From: Bacillota bacterium
Lineage (GTDB): Bacteria; Bacillota; Dethiobacteria; DTU022
Assembly (NCBI GenBank): GCA_012510325.1
Contig: JAAZIG010000278.1
Span: 1 to 16,411 of the forward strand
DNA: 16,411 nucleotides
Direction: 5' to 3'
Positions 5,357-12,940 of this stretch are shown here, piece by piece (position 1 is the stretch's first letter; the number at the start of each line of letters is the position of its first letter). Made by a program: the position numbers and the translations under genes. The notes beneath the pieces were generated by a model, which was not told where the DNA came from, did not search any database, and worked only from the letters and a program-made list of their open reading frames with translations.

Positions 5357-6919
5357 TCAGCAGTCCGTAGGCGATGTTGTCGACGAGCGATCTCCAGCTT
5401 GCCTCGATGATATTGGTCGAGACCCCGACGGTGCCCAGCTGTCATGGTGATCTGAAGTTTCGATGAGCACCCGCACCAGCGCTCCCGTGCCTCTGTCGCC
5501 GTCGAGAACCCGGACCCGGTAGTCGGCCAGGGTCATGGAGCGGATCTCCGGATAGAAGTCCTCCAGAGCTTTGCGCAGGGCATTGTCCAGCGCGTTGACC
5601 GGGCCGTTTCCTTCGGCGGCGGTGTGGATGACCCGGTCGCCCACCCGCATCTTGATTACCGCCTCGGAGTGAACCCGGCCGTCTTCTTTCATCTCCATGA
5701 TCATCCGCAGAGTTTCCAGGGTGAAGGGCTCCCGGTATGTGTTGAATCCTTTGCGGATAAGCAGTTCAAAGGAGGCCTCCGCCCCTTCAAACTGGTACCC
5801 CTGATTCTCCAGCTCTTTGATCTCGGTGAGCACTTTCCGGGTCTTCTCGTTGGTGCGGCTCAGATCGACGTCGAGTCCGAGCTCCTCGATCTTGTAAAGG
5901 ATATTGCTCAGTCCCGACAGCTCGGAGACGAGGACTCGCCGGCTGTTGCCCACGGCTGCCGGATCGATGGGCTCGTAGGTGCCCGGGTTCTTCAGCAGGG
6001 CGCTCACATGGACGCCTCCCTTGTGGGCGAAGGCGCTGTTGCCCACAAAAGGCTGGTGGGTGTTGGGGATAAGGTTGGCCAGCTCGCTGATATAACGGGA
6101 GAGCTCGGTCAACCGGGCCAGTTGATCTTCGGTGAGGCAGTGTCGGTCCATCTTCAGCATGAGATTGGGGATGACGGAGCAGAGATCGGCGTTGCCGCAG
6201 CGCTCACCGTAGCCGTTGATCGTCCCCTGGACCTGGGCTGCGCCCGCTTTTACAGCCATGAGCGAATTGGCCACGGCCAGCCCGGCATCGTTGTGCGCAT
6301 GGATGCCCACTGCCGTATCGGGGAAGTGCCGGCAGACTGCGGCGGTAATCTCAAAAACCTCATCGGGCAGGCTCCCGCCGTTGGTATCGCAGAGACAGAG
6401 GAGATCGGCGCCGGCTGCAGCTGCTGTCTCCAGCGTTTTCAGGGCGTAGGCGGGATTATGTTTGTAGCCGTCGAAAAAGTGCTCGGCATCGTAGATTACT
6501 TCAAACCCCTTCTCTTTCAGGTACGAGAGGGTCTCCCCGATCATGGCCAGATTCTCTTCCAGGGTCGTCTCGAGCGCCTGGGAGACATGAAAATCCCAGG
6601 ATTTGCCGAATATCGCCGCAGTTTTAACCCCGCTCCCGAGGATAGCCTGAACGCTCTGATCTTCCCCGACGGCAACTCCGGGGCGGCGGGTGCAACTGAA
6701 AGCGGTGAGGCGGGCGTTTTTCAGCGGACACTCTTTCATCCGGTTGAAAAACTCCATATCCTTGGGGTTGGAACCGGGCCAGCCCCCTTCAATATAGTGG
6801 AAGCCCATCTCATCGAGCCGTCGGGCGACCTTAACCTTGTCGTCCACGGAGAGGCTGAGCCCCTCCCCCTGCGTTCCGTCGCGCAAAGTCGTGTCAAAAA
6901 TCTTAATATCTTTCTTCAA
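5357..6919 (-). CDS. cimA: (R)-citramalate synthase, C-terminus frameshifted
   Basis: As written, 520 residues from TTG 6919; a GGGGTGA Shine-Dalgarno-like run lies about 10 bases upstream and no ATG is available in frame. It condenses pyruvate and acetyl-CoA to citramalate, starting threonine-independent isoleucine synthesis. The HMGL-like TIM barrel carries DTTLRDGTQGEG (9-20, with Arg13 and Asp14), metal-binding His207 and His209 in GIHAHNDAG, and GYGERCGNAD (236-245). The segment HKGGVHVSALLKNPGTYE is typical of CimA rather than LeuA. The LeuA-type allosteric domain occupies about residue 400 to the end. The last 25 residues after Trp495 do not fit the family, while another frame does, so a one-base deletion near 5433 truncates the regulatory domain. 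The catalytic part is intact; feedback control or dimer stability may be altered if the shift is real. It is last in the ilv-leu operon, 34 bases after leuB. Confidence 0.93.
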   Translation of the reverse strand: MKKDIKIFDTTLRDGTQGEGLSLSVDDKVKVARRLDEMGFHYIEGGWPGSNPKDMEFFNRMKECPLKNARLTAFSCTRRPGVAVGEDQSVQAILGSGVKTAAIFGKSWDFHVSQALETTLEENLAMIGETLSYLKEKGFEVIYDAEHFFDGYKHNPAYALKTLETAAAAGADLLCLCDTNGGSLPDEVFEITAAVCRHFPDTAVGIHAHNDAGLAVANSLMAVKAGAAQVQGTINGYGERCGNADLCSVIPNLMLKMDRHCLTEDQLARLTELSRYISELANLIPNTHQPFVGNSAFAHKGGVHVSALLKNPGTYEPIDPAAVGNSRRVLVSELSGLSNILYKIEELGLDVDLSRTNEKTRKVLTEIKELENQGYQFEGAEASFELLIRKGFNTYREPFTLETLRMIMEMKEDGRVHSEAVIKMRVGDRVIHTAAEGNGPVNALDNALRKALEDFYPEIRSMTLADYRVRVLDGDRGTGALVRVLIETSDHHDSWAPSGSRPISSRQAGDRSSTTSPTDC

Positions 6920-6953
6920 TGCTCTATCTTCACCCCGCTAAAGTGAAACTTCT

Positions 6954-8027
6954 TTATTGATTGAGCAACTCTTCAACAACGGCATCGCCCATCCGGGCGG
7001 TGCCTATTTTCCGGCAGCCCGGCTGCATCAGCTCGGAGGTGCGGTAGCCCTTCTCCAGCACCCGCTCCACCGCCTCTTCGATGGCTCCGGCGGCCTCTTC
7101 GTGGTTGAACGAGTAGCGCATCATCAGCCCCGCTGAAAGAATTGTCGCCAGCGGATTGGCTTCGTCCCGGGCGGCGATATCGGGGGCCGAGCCGTGGGCC
7201 GGCTCGTAGAGGGCCACTGCGCCCCCGATGCTGGCCGAAGCCAGCATCCCGATGGAGCCGGTCAGCACGGAGGCCTGATCGGTAAGGATATCGCCGAACA
7301 TATTTTCGGTAACGATAACATCAAACTGCTTCGGCCAGTTGACCAGCTGCATGGCGGCGTTGTCCACATACATGTGGTGCAGCTCGATATCGGCGTACTC
7401 TTCGTGCAGGCGGTTGATCACCTCCCGCCACAGCCTGGAGCTTTCCAGCACATTGGCTTTGTCGATGGAGTGGAGCACCTTTCTGCGGCTCCGGGCCGCT
7501 TCAAAGGCAAGACGACCGATGCGCTCGATCTCCGAAGTCGTATAGATCAGGGTATCGACCGCCCTCTCGCCGCCGGGGATCCGCTCCCTTCTCTTCTCTC
7601 CAAAATAGAGCCCCCCGGTGAGCTCGCGCACGACTAGGATGTCGGTCTCCGCAATGACCTCCCGCTTCAGCGGGGAGGCGTCGACGAGCGCATCATATAG
7701 GGCGACAGGCCTGAGGTTGGCGAAGAGCCCCAATTTTTTGCGCAGAGGCAGCAGCGCTGCCGCCTCCGGGCGGCGCTCCACGGGCAGGTGATCCCACTTG
7801 GGTCCGCCGATGGCTCCCAGGATGATGGCGTCGCTTTTTCGGCACAGCTCGAGGGTCTCCCCGGGGAGGGGATGACCGGTTAGATCGACTGCGGCACCGC
7901 CCACGGGGGCTTCCTCAAACTTAAAAGAAAGAGCAAATTTTTCAGCGCAGGCTGACAGCACCTTCACCGCTTCGGGAACGATCTCCGGTCCGATACCGTC
8001 TCCGGGGAGCACCGCGATCCTAAACAT
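6954..8027 (-). CDS. leuB: 3-isopropylmalate dehydrogenase
   Basis: A 357-residue protein from ATG 8027, with AGGTGA as Shine-Dalgarno about 8 bases upstream. It oxidatively decarboxylates 3-isopropylmalate with NAD+ to 2-ketoisocaproate, and is expected to do the same with methylmalate in the citramalate route. Visible motifs are PGDGIGPEIV (8-17), GGPKWD (74-79), Arg96, Arg106 and Arg134 of the substrate pocket, RELTGGLYFGE (134-144), catalytic Tyr141 and Lys190, and metal-binding Asp222, Asp246 and Asp250. The NAD-type segment YEPAHGSAPDIA is at 274-285. Length is typical. Its start codon overlaps the leuD stop by 8 bases, so translation is probably coupled. Nothing looks degraded. Confidence 0.97.
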   Translation of the reverse strand: MFRIAVLPGDGIGPEIVPEAVKVLSACAEKFALSFKFEEAPVGGAAVDLTGHPLPGETLELCRKSDAIILGAIGGPKWDHLPVERRPEAAALLPLRKKLGLFANLRPVALYDALVDASPLKREVIAETDILVVRELTGGLYFGEKRRERIPGGERAVDTLIYTTSEIERIGRLAFEAARSRRKVLHSIDKANVLESSRLWREVINRLHEEYADIELHHMYVDNAAMQLVNWPKQFDVIVTENMFGDILTDQASVLTGSIGMLASASIGGAVALYEPAHGSAPDIAARDEANPLATILSAGLMMRYSFNHEEAAGAIEEAVERVLEKGYRTSELMQPGCRKIGTARMGDAVVEELLNQ

Positions 8028-8520
8028 TATCTTTCACCTGCCGGCGAATCTGGTTGATCAGCCCGCCGGCCGCGAGGATCTCGGCCATAAATGGCGGTAT
8101 CGCCGTGGCCCGGTACTCTTCATCAAGGGTCAGATTGTAGATCAACCCGCCTGCTGAATCGATCCGGATGCGGTCGCCCTCTCTGATTCCAGCCGCCGCA
8201 TCGGGCGACTCAAAGATGGGCAGGCCGATGTTGAAGGCATTGCGATAGAAGATGCGGGCAAAGGAGGCGGCGACAACCGCTTCGATTTCGGCTCCTTTGA
8301 TCGCCAGGGGAGCATGCTCCCGGGAGCTGCCGCAGCCAAAATTCTTGCCGGCGACGATAATGTCGCCCGGCTTCACCTTCTTCGAAAAATCAGGATCGGC
8401 ATCCTCCATGCAGTGTCCGGCCAGCTCCGCCGGATCTGAAGTGTTGAGATAGCGGGCCGGGATGATCGCATCAGTATCGATGTCGTCGCTGAACTTCCAA
8501 ACCCTGCCGGTGATAATCAT
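8020..8520 (-). CDS. leuD: 3-isopropylmalate dehydratase, small subunit
   Basis: A 166-residue swivelling-domain subunit from ATG 8520. With LeuC it isomerises 2-isopropylmalate to 3-isopropylmalate, and very likely citramalate to 3-methylmalate in this operon. Features are GRVWKFSDDIDTDAIIPARY (5-24) and the substrate-binding NFGCGSSREHAP (60-71). The length is that of the short archaeal/Clostridia LeuD type rather than the roughly 200-residue E. coli type. The start ATG directly abuts the leuC stop codon with no gap, and the GGGGAGG Shine-Dalgarno is inside the end of leuC. It overlaps leuB by 8 bases. The arrangement suggests stoichiometric, coupled synthesis of both subunits. Confidence 0.96.
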   Translation of the reverse strand: MIITGRVWKFSDDIDTDAIIPARYLNTSDPAELAGHCMEDADPDFSKKVKPGDIIVAGKNFGCGSSREHAPLAIKGAEIEAVVAASFARIFYRNAFNIGLPIFESPDAAAGIREGDRIRIDSAGGLIYNLTLDEEYRATAIPPFMAEILAAGGLINQIRRQVKDNV

Positions 8521-9786
8521 CTATTCGACCTCCCCGGGGCCGCCTAAACGGCCCAAAATTGCTGAAGCTGCCGCCACCGCCGGGCCGCTCAGATAGATCT
8601 CGCTCTCCGGATGGCCCATCCGGCCGGCAAAATTGCGGTTGGTGGTTGAGACCGCCTTCTCCCCCCCGGCAAGAACGCCCATATGTCCTCCCAGGCAGGG
8701 GCCGCAGGTCGGCGTGCTCACCGCGGCGCCGGCTTCGATAAATATTTCGATGAGCCCCTCGGTGAGGGCCTGCCGGTAGATCTCCTGCGTCCCGGGAATG
8801 ACGATGAGGCGCACCCGGGGATCGATCTTTTTCCCTTTCAGGACCGCCGCCGCCTCCCGGAGGTCCTCGATGCGGCCGTTGGTGCAGGAGCCGATAACTG
8901 CCTGATCGATCTGCACCGTTCCCACCTCGCTGATGGGTCTGGCGTTTTCGGGCAGGTGGGGGAAGGCCACCTGCGGTTCGATGGCGCCGCTGTCGAGTTC
9001 CAAAACTCTGCTGTAGCGGGCATTTTTATCGCTCTCATAAAATTTATACGGCCTTTTGGCCCGCCCTTCTACGTAGGAGCGGGTTTTTTCGTCCGGGGTG
9101 AAGATGCCATTTTTGGCGCCCGCCTCGATGGCCATATTGGCCATGGTCAGGCGTCCCTCCAGCGACAGGGCGGCGACGGCCTCGCCGGTGAATTCGAGGG
9201 CCTGGTAAAGGGCCCCGTCCACCCCAATCCTGCCGATGAGATAAAGGATGAGATCTTTTCCCCCGACCCAGGGCTGCCAGTTTGCCCCCTTGAAAACGAC
9301 CTTGACCGTCTCCGGAACCCTCAACCAGACCTCTCCCGTAGCCATCGCCGCAGCCAGGTCAGTGCTGCCGACGCCGGTGGCGAAAGCTCCCAACGCTCCG
9401 TACGTGCAGGTGTGCGAATCTGCACCAATAATGAGGTCGCCGGGAAGGGTCAGTCCCTCCTGGGGCAGCAGACAGTGCTCGATCCCCATCCGCCCGATCT
9501 CATAGTAATGGGTAATCTGGTAGCGTCGGGCAAACTGGCGCATGATCTGAGCCTGCTCCGCCGATCTGATATCCTTGTTCGGGGTAAAGTGATCCGGGAT
9601 CAGGGCGATCCTGTCGCGATCAAAGACTCTAGCCACTCCGATTTTGTTAAACTCCGCTATGGCGATGGGCGCGGTGATATCGTTGGCCAGCGCCAGATCG
9701 ACCCGGGCCTTGATCAGCTCTCCCGGAGCGACCCGGTCGCGCCCGCAGTGGGCCGCTAAAATTTTTTCAGTAATTGTCATCCCCAT
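8521..9786 (-). CDS. leuC: 3-isopropylmalate dehydratase, large subunit
   Basis: A 421-residue aconitase-superfamily subunit from ATG 9786; GGAGGAG lies 7 bases upstream, favouring this ATG over one two codons downstream. It binds the [4Fe-4S] cluster through Cys301 (GSCTNGR), Cys361 and Cys364 (TCGPCLGG). Other conserved elements are PDHFTPNKDI (64-73), GADSHTCTYGALGAFATGVG (121-140) and NRNFAGRMGHP (383-393). The length fits the short LeuC family found in archaea and Clostridia, which pairs with the short LeuD next door. It follows leuA by 33 bases. The cluster type implies oxygen sensitivity, in keeping with an anaerobe. Confidence 0.97.
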   Translation of the reverse strand: MGMTITEKILAAHCGRDRVAPGELIKARVDLALANDITAPIAIAEFNKIGVARVFDRDRIALIPDHFTPNKDIRSAEQAQIMRQFARRYQITHYYEIGRMGIEHCLLPQEGLTLPGDLIIGADSHTCTYGALGAFATGVGSTDLAAAMATGEVWLRVPETVKVVFKGANWQPWVGGKDLILYLIGRIGVDGALYQALEFTGEAVAALSLEGRLTMANMAIEAGAKNGIFTPDEKTRSYVEGRAKRPYKFYESDKNARYSRVLELDSGAIEPQVAFPHLPENARPISEVGTVQIDQAVIGSCTNGRIEDLREAAAVLKGKKIDPRVRLIVIPGTQEIYRQALTEGLIEIFIEAGAAVSTPTCGPCLGGHMGVLAGGEKAVSTTNRNFAGRMGHPESEIYLSGPAVAAASAILGRLGGPGEVE

Positions 9787-9819
9787 CAGCTGTCTCCTCC
9801 GTCTCTGTTTAACCTTTCG

Positions 9820-11373
9820 TTATAAACTCGCCCGCGGCCGATCGGGGGATTTTCCGCCGTTGTCGCCGTGGATGATCCGGTTGATCGCATTGATATAAGC
9901 TCTGGCGCTTGCCTCGAGGATATCCGGGCTGACCCCCCGGCCGGTGTAGACCGTGGCGGTGCTGTTGGAGCGGACCTTCGCCGTGACCTCGCCCAGGGCG
10001 TCTTTGCCGGCGGTGAGGGCATCGATGGCGTAGGAGACGAGGGTGCAGGGAAATCCGGTAATCTTGTCGATGGCCCTGTAGATGGCATCGACGGGTCCGT
10101 CTCCGCAGGCAGCCTCTTCCACCTGCCGGCCCTCTTTTTCCAGACCGATGGTCGCCGTCGGGACCACGGTGGTGCCGCTGGAGATATGCAGGTAAGCCAG
10201 CCGGTAAACCTCGGGCACGCGCAGAATCTCTTCTTCAACGATGGCGCGGAGGTCTTTGTCGGTGAGCTCCTGTTTCCGGTCGGTCAGGATCTTGAAACGC
10301 TGGAAAACCCGGTTCATCTCCTCTTTGGCCAGCTCATAGCCCAGCGAGGCCAGCGTATCGCGAAAAGCATGACGTCCGGAATGCTTTCCCAGAACAATTG
10401 TGTTCAGGGAGCGGCCGATGAGCGCGGGATTCATGATCTCGTAGGTGAGCCTTTCTTTGAGGACGCCGTCCTGGTGGATGCCCGACTCATGGGCAAAAGC
10501 GTTCTGCCCGACGATAGCTTTGTTCGGCTGAATCTTCATCCCCGTCAGTTTGCTCACCAGCTTGCTGGTGCGGTAGATCTCCTCTGTGCGGATGGCGGTC
10601 TTCTTGCCGTAAAAACTGTGCCTGGCGTAGAGCGCCATGACGATCTCCTCGAGAGCGGCATTGCCCGCTCTTTCGCCGATGCCGTTGATGGTGCACTCCA
10701 CCTGGCGGGCTCCCGCCTGGATTGCCGCCAGGGAGTTTGTCACGGCGAGGCCGAGATCGTTGTGACAGTGGACGCTGAGCACGGCCCGGTCAATGTTGGG
10801 GACCTGTTGAAAGATCCCCTTGACAAAGTCGTGAAATTCCTGGGGGGTGGCATAGCCGACGGTGTCGGGGATATTGACTGTCGTTGCTCCCGCCTCGATG
10901 ACCGCCTCGATGACCCGGCAAAGATAATCGTGGTCGCTGCGAAAGGCGTCCTCGGCGGAGAATTCCACGTCGGAAAGATAACGGCAGGCATGTTTCACCG
11001 CCGCCACCGCCGCCTCCAGAACCTCTTCCCGGCTCAGCCGCAGCTTATGGCGCAGGTGGATATCCGAGGTGGCGATGAAGGTGTGAATCCGCGGAGATTC
11101 AGCGTCGCGCACCGCCTCCCAGGCCCGGTCGATATCTTCTTTTTCGGTTCGCGCCAGCGCTGCCACCGTCGCCCCCTTGACCTCGGCGGCGGTCACTTTT
11201 ACAGCGGCAAAATCTCCCGGTGAAGCCACCGGAAACCCCGCCTCGATAATGTCGACACCCAGGCGGGTCAGCTGCCTGGCGATCTCTACCTTCTCGTTAA
11301 CATTAAGACTTACGCCCGGCGACTGCTCGCCGTCGCGCAGGGTAGTATCAAATATATAGACCCGCTCATCCAT
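9820..11373 (-). CDS. leuA: 2-isopropylmalate synthase
   Basis: A 517-residue protein from ATG 11373, with AGGAGGT about 6 bases upstream. It condenses acetyl-CoA with 2-ketoisovalerate, the committed step of leucine synthesis. The TIM barrel starts with FDTTLRDGEQSPG (8-20; Arg13, Asp14) and holds metal-binding His202 and His204 in SVHCHNDLG plus GIGERAGNAALEE (231-243). NAFAHESGIHQDGVLK marks the linker region. The C-terminal LeuA allosteric dimer domain spans about residue 385 to 505 and ends with the conserved VSPDILEASARAYINAINRI stretch, so leucine feedback inhibition is expected. The last dozen residues are a basic extension. It lies 19 bases after ilvC. This paralogue of cimA has an intact C-terminal domain, a useful contrast to the frameshifted cimA. 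Confidence 0.97.
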   Translation of the reverse strand: MDERVYIFDTTLRDGEQSPGVSLNVNEKVEIARQLTRLGVDIIEAGFPVASPGDFAAVKVTAAEVKGATVAALARTEKEDIDRAWEAVRDAESPRIHTFIATSDIHLRHKLRLSREEVLEAAVAAVKHACRYLSDVEFSAEDAFRSDHDYLCRVIEAVIEAGATTVNIPDTVGYATPQEFHDFVKGIFQQVPNIDRAVLSVHCHNDLGLAVTNSLAAIQAGARQVECTINGIGERAGNAALEEIVMALYARHSFYGKKTAIRTEEIYRTSKLVSKLTGMKIQPNKAIVGQNAFAHESGIHQDGVLKERLTYEIMNPALIGRSLNTIVLGKHSGRHAFRDTLASLGYELAKEEMNRVFQRFKILTDRKQELTDKDLRAIVEEEILRVPEVYRLAYLHISSGTTVVPTATIGLEKEGRQVEEAACGDGPVDAIYRAIDKITGFPCTLVSYAIDALTAGKDALGEVTAKVRSNSTATVYTGRGVSPDILEASARAYINAINRIIHGDNGGKSPDRPRASL

Positions 11374-11392
11374 GGAAAGACCTCCTGTGAGA

Positions 11393-12391
11393 CTATTGTT
11401 CTTTATTCAGCCACGGCATCATCTGCCGCAGTTTCCCGCCAACTTTTTCGATCAAATGTTCCTTTTCCCGCCGGTCGATGGCGTTGAAAACAGGCCGATT
11501 GGTCATATTTTCCAGAATCCACCGCTGAGCGAACTCGCCCGATTGGACCTCGGCGAGCACCTGGCGCATCTCCGCGCGGGTCTCTTCGGTGATAATTCGC
11601 TTTCCGACCATATAGTCGCCGTACTGAGCTGTATCGCTGATGGAATAGCGCATCCGGGTGAGCCCGCCTTCGTAGATCAGGTCGATGATGAGCTTCATTT
11701 CGTGAAGACACTCGAAGTAGGCGATCTCCGGAGCATATCCCGCCTCGACAAGAGTTTCAAAACCGGCCTTGATCAGCTCGGTCAGGCCGCCGCAGAGGAC
11801 CGCCTGCTCGCCGAAAAGATCGGTCTCCGTCTCTTCCCGGAAGGTGGTTTCAAAAACACCGGCCCGGGTGCAGCCGATCCCCTTGGCGTAGGCCAGGGCA
11901 ATATCCTTGGCCCCGCCGCTGTGATCCTGGTAGACAGCGATCAATCCGGGAACCCCGGCGCCCTCCTGAAAGATCCTTCTTTCCATATGGCCCGGGCATT
12001 TCGGGGCGACCATGAAAACATCGATATTGTCGGGGGGGACAATCTGGCCGTAGTGAATATTGAAGCCGTGAGCAAACCCCAGCGCTTGCCCCTCTTCCAG
12101 GTGCGGTTCAATCTCCTCCCGGTAGAGGCGCGCCTGGGTTTCGTCGGGGGTGAGGATCTGGATAACCGCCGCGTCCCTGACCGCCGCAGCCGTCTCCTTG
12201 ACCTCGAGGCCGTCGTTGCGGGCGATCTCCCAGCTGGGGCTGCCGCGGCGCAGTCCCACAACGACCTTGACCCCGCTGTCGTGCAGGTTCTGTGCCTGAG
12301 CATGCCCCTGGCTGCCGTAGCCGATCACCGCCACTGTTTTACCGGAGAAGACCTCCAGATCGGCGTCGGCATCATAATAAATTTTAACCAT
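11393..12391 (-). CDS. ilvC: Ketol-acid reductoisomerase (class I)
   Basis: A 332-residue class I enzyme from ATG 12391, with GGGAG about 10 bases upstream. It isomerises and reduces acetolactate or acetohydroxybutyrate with NADPH and Mg2+. Rossmann motif GYGSQGH is at 24-30. The cofactor-specificity loop GLRRGSPSW (46-54), with Arg and Ser residues, fits NADPH preference. Catalytic His108 and Lys131 and the metal ligands Asp191, Glu195, Glu227 and Glu231 are all present (ETDLFGEQAVLCGG; FECLHEMKLI). The segment after Lys131 reads CPGHMERR where many family members have GPGH(T/L)VRR, and a second Cys is at 174. The C-terminal knotted domain is complete. It shares the pathway with ilvB/ilvN just upstream (35-base gap). 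Confidence 0.97.
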   Translation of the reverse strand: MVKIYYDADADLEVFSGKTVAVIGYGSQGHAQAQNLHDSGVKVVVGLRRGSPSWEIARNDGLEVKETAAAVRDAAVIQILTPDETQARLYREEIEPHLEEGQALGFAHGFNIHYGQIVPPDNIDVFMVAPKCPGHMERRIFQEGAGVPGLIAVYQDHSGGAKDIALAYAKGIGCTRAGVFETTFREETETDLFGEQAVLCGGLTELIKAGFETLVEAGYAPEIAYFECLHEMKLIIDLIYEGGLTRMRYSISDTAQYGDYMVGKRIITEETRAEMRQVLAEVQSGEFAQRWILENMTNRPVFNAIDRREKEHLIEKVGGKLRQMMPWLNKEQ

Positions 12392-12426
12392 TTTTCATCG
12401 GCTCCCTTCTTTGTTTTCAGCTTGGT

Positions 12427-12936
12427 TTATTCTGTCGCCTTACTTTTACCCGCCGCAGAGCGGCTCCCCCGTTGGATGGCGATCTTTCCGGTGCGGACCA
12501 GCTCCCGGATATGAAACGGTTTCAGCGCTTCGATGATCGCCCTGATCTTGCCTTCATCCCCTGTGGCCTCGATGATCAGCGAGCTCTGTCCGATATCGAC
12601 GATGCGGGCCCGGAAAATCTCGACAATCTGCATGATCTCGCCCCGCACGGAAGGGTCGCCGTCGGTTTTGATCAGGATCAGTTCCCGGCCGACATATTCT
12701 TCGTCGGTGATGTCGTTTACCTTGATCACATCGACGAGTTTGTCCAGCTGTTTGGTGACCTGCTCGATCACCTTGTCATCCTCCTCGACGACAATGGTCA
12801 TCCGGGAGATCGTCGGATTTTCAGTTTGCCCCACCGCCAGGCTGTCAATGTTGTAGCCCCGGCGGCTGAAGAGGCTGGCCACCCTGGTTAAAACTCCGGG
12901 GTTGTTCTCCACCAGTACAGTTAGGGTGCGGAACAT
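12427..12936 (-). CDS. ilvN: Acetolactate synthase, small (regulatory) subunit
   Basis: A 169-residue protein from ATG 12936. It is the regulatory partner of IlvB that confers valine feedback inhibition and stimulates activity. The N-terminal ACT domain (about 1-75) contains TLTVLVENNPGVLTRVASLF and RRGYNIDSLAVGQTE. The second domain (about 80-158) holds ELILIKTD and the conserved PFHIRELVRTGKIAIQRG near the end. The sequence ends with a short basic Ser/Lys-rich tail. Length is that of the IlvH/IlvN long type. The start is 4 bases past the ilvB stop, with the Shine-Dalgarno AAGGAG inside the ilvB end, which suggests coupled translation. I use ilvN; ilvH would be equally valid by length. Confidence 0.96.
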   Translation of the reverse strand: MFRTLTVLVENNPGVLTRVASLFSRRGYNIDSLAVGQTENPTISRMTIVVEEDDKVIEQVTKQLDKLVDVIKVNDITDEEYVGRELILIKTDGDPSVRGEIMQIVEIFRARIVDIGQSSLIIEATGDEGKIRAIIEALKPFHIRELVRTGKIAIQRGSRSAAGKSKATE

Positions 12937-12940
12937 GTCA

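Larger units (their letters stand above)
5277..5435 (-). pseudogene. cimA: Out-of-frame C-terminal segment of CimA
   Basis: Reading leftward, one frame away from the main cimA frame, this stretch encodes TVGVSTNIIEASWRSLVDNI and then AYGLLK, the standard end of the citramalate synthase regulatory domain. A Pro/Ser/Glu-rich tail of about 25 residues follows to TAG at 5277-5279. The switch point is at about 5432-5437, immediately after the codon for Trp495: the expected Trp-Gly codons TGG-GGC read TGG-GC, one G short. With one base added, CimA would be about 547 residues instead of 520. Whether this is a true mutation or a homopolymer sequencing or assembly error cannot be told from the sequence alone. 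Confidence 0.85.

Noticed and set aside
5624..6946. A 440-codon open frame on the plus strand opposite cimA
   Set aside because: Its translation has no recognisable domain, and it lies wholly antisense to a well-conserved enzyme. High GC third positions commonly leave such frames open.
9868..11223. A 451-codon plus-strand open frame opposite leuA, and a similar one (8683-9759) opposite leuC
   Set aside because: Both mirror conserved enzyme genes codon for codon and lack recognisable domains.
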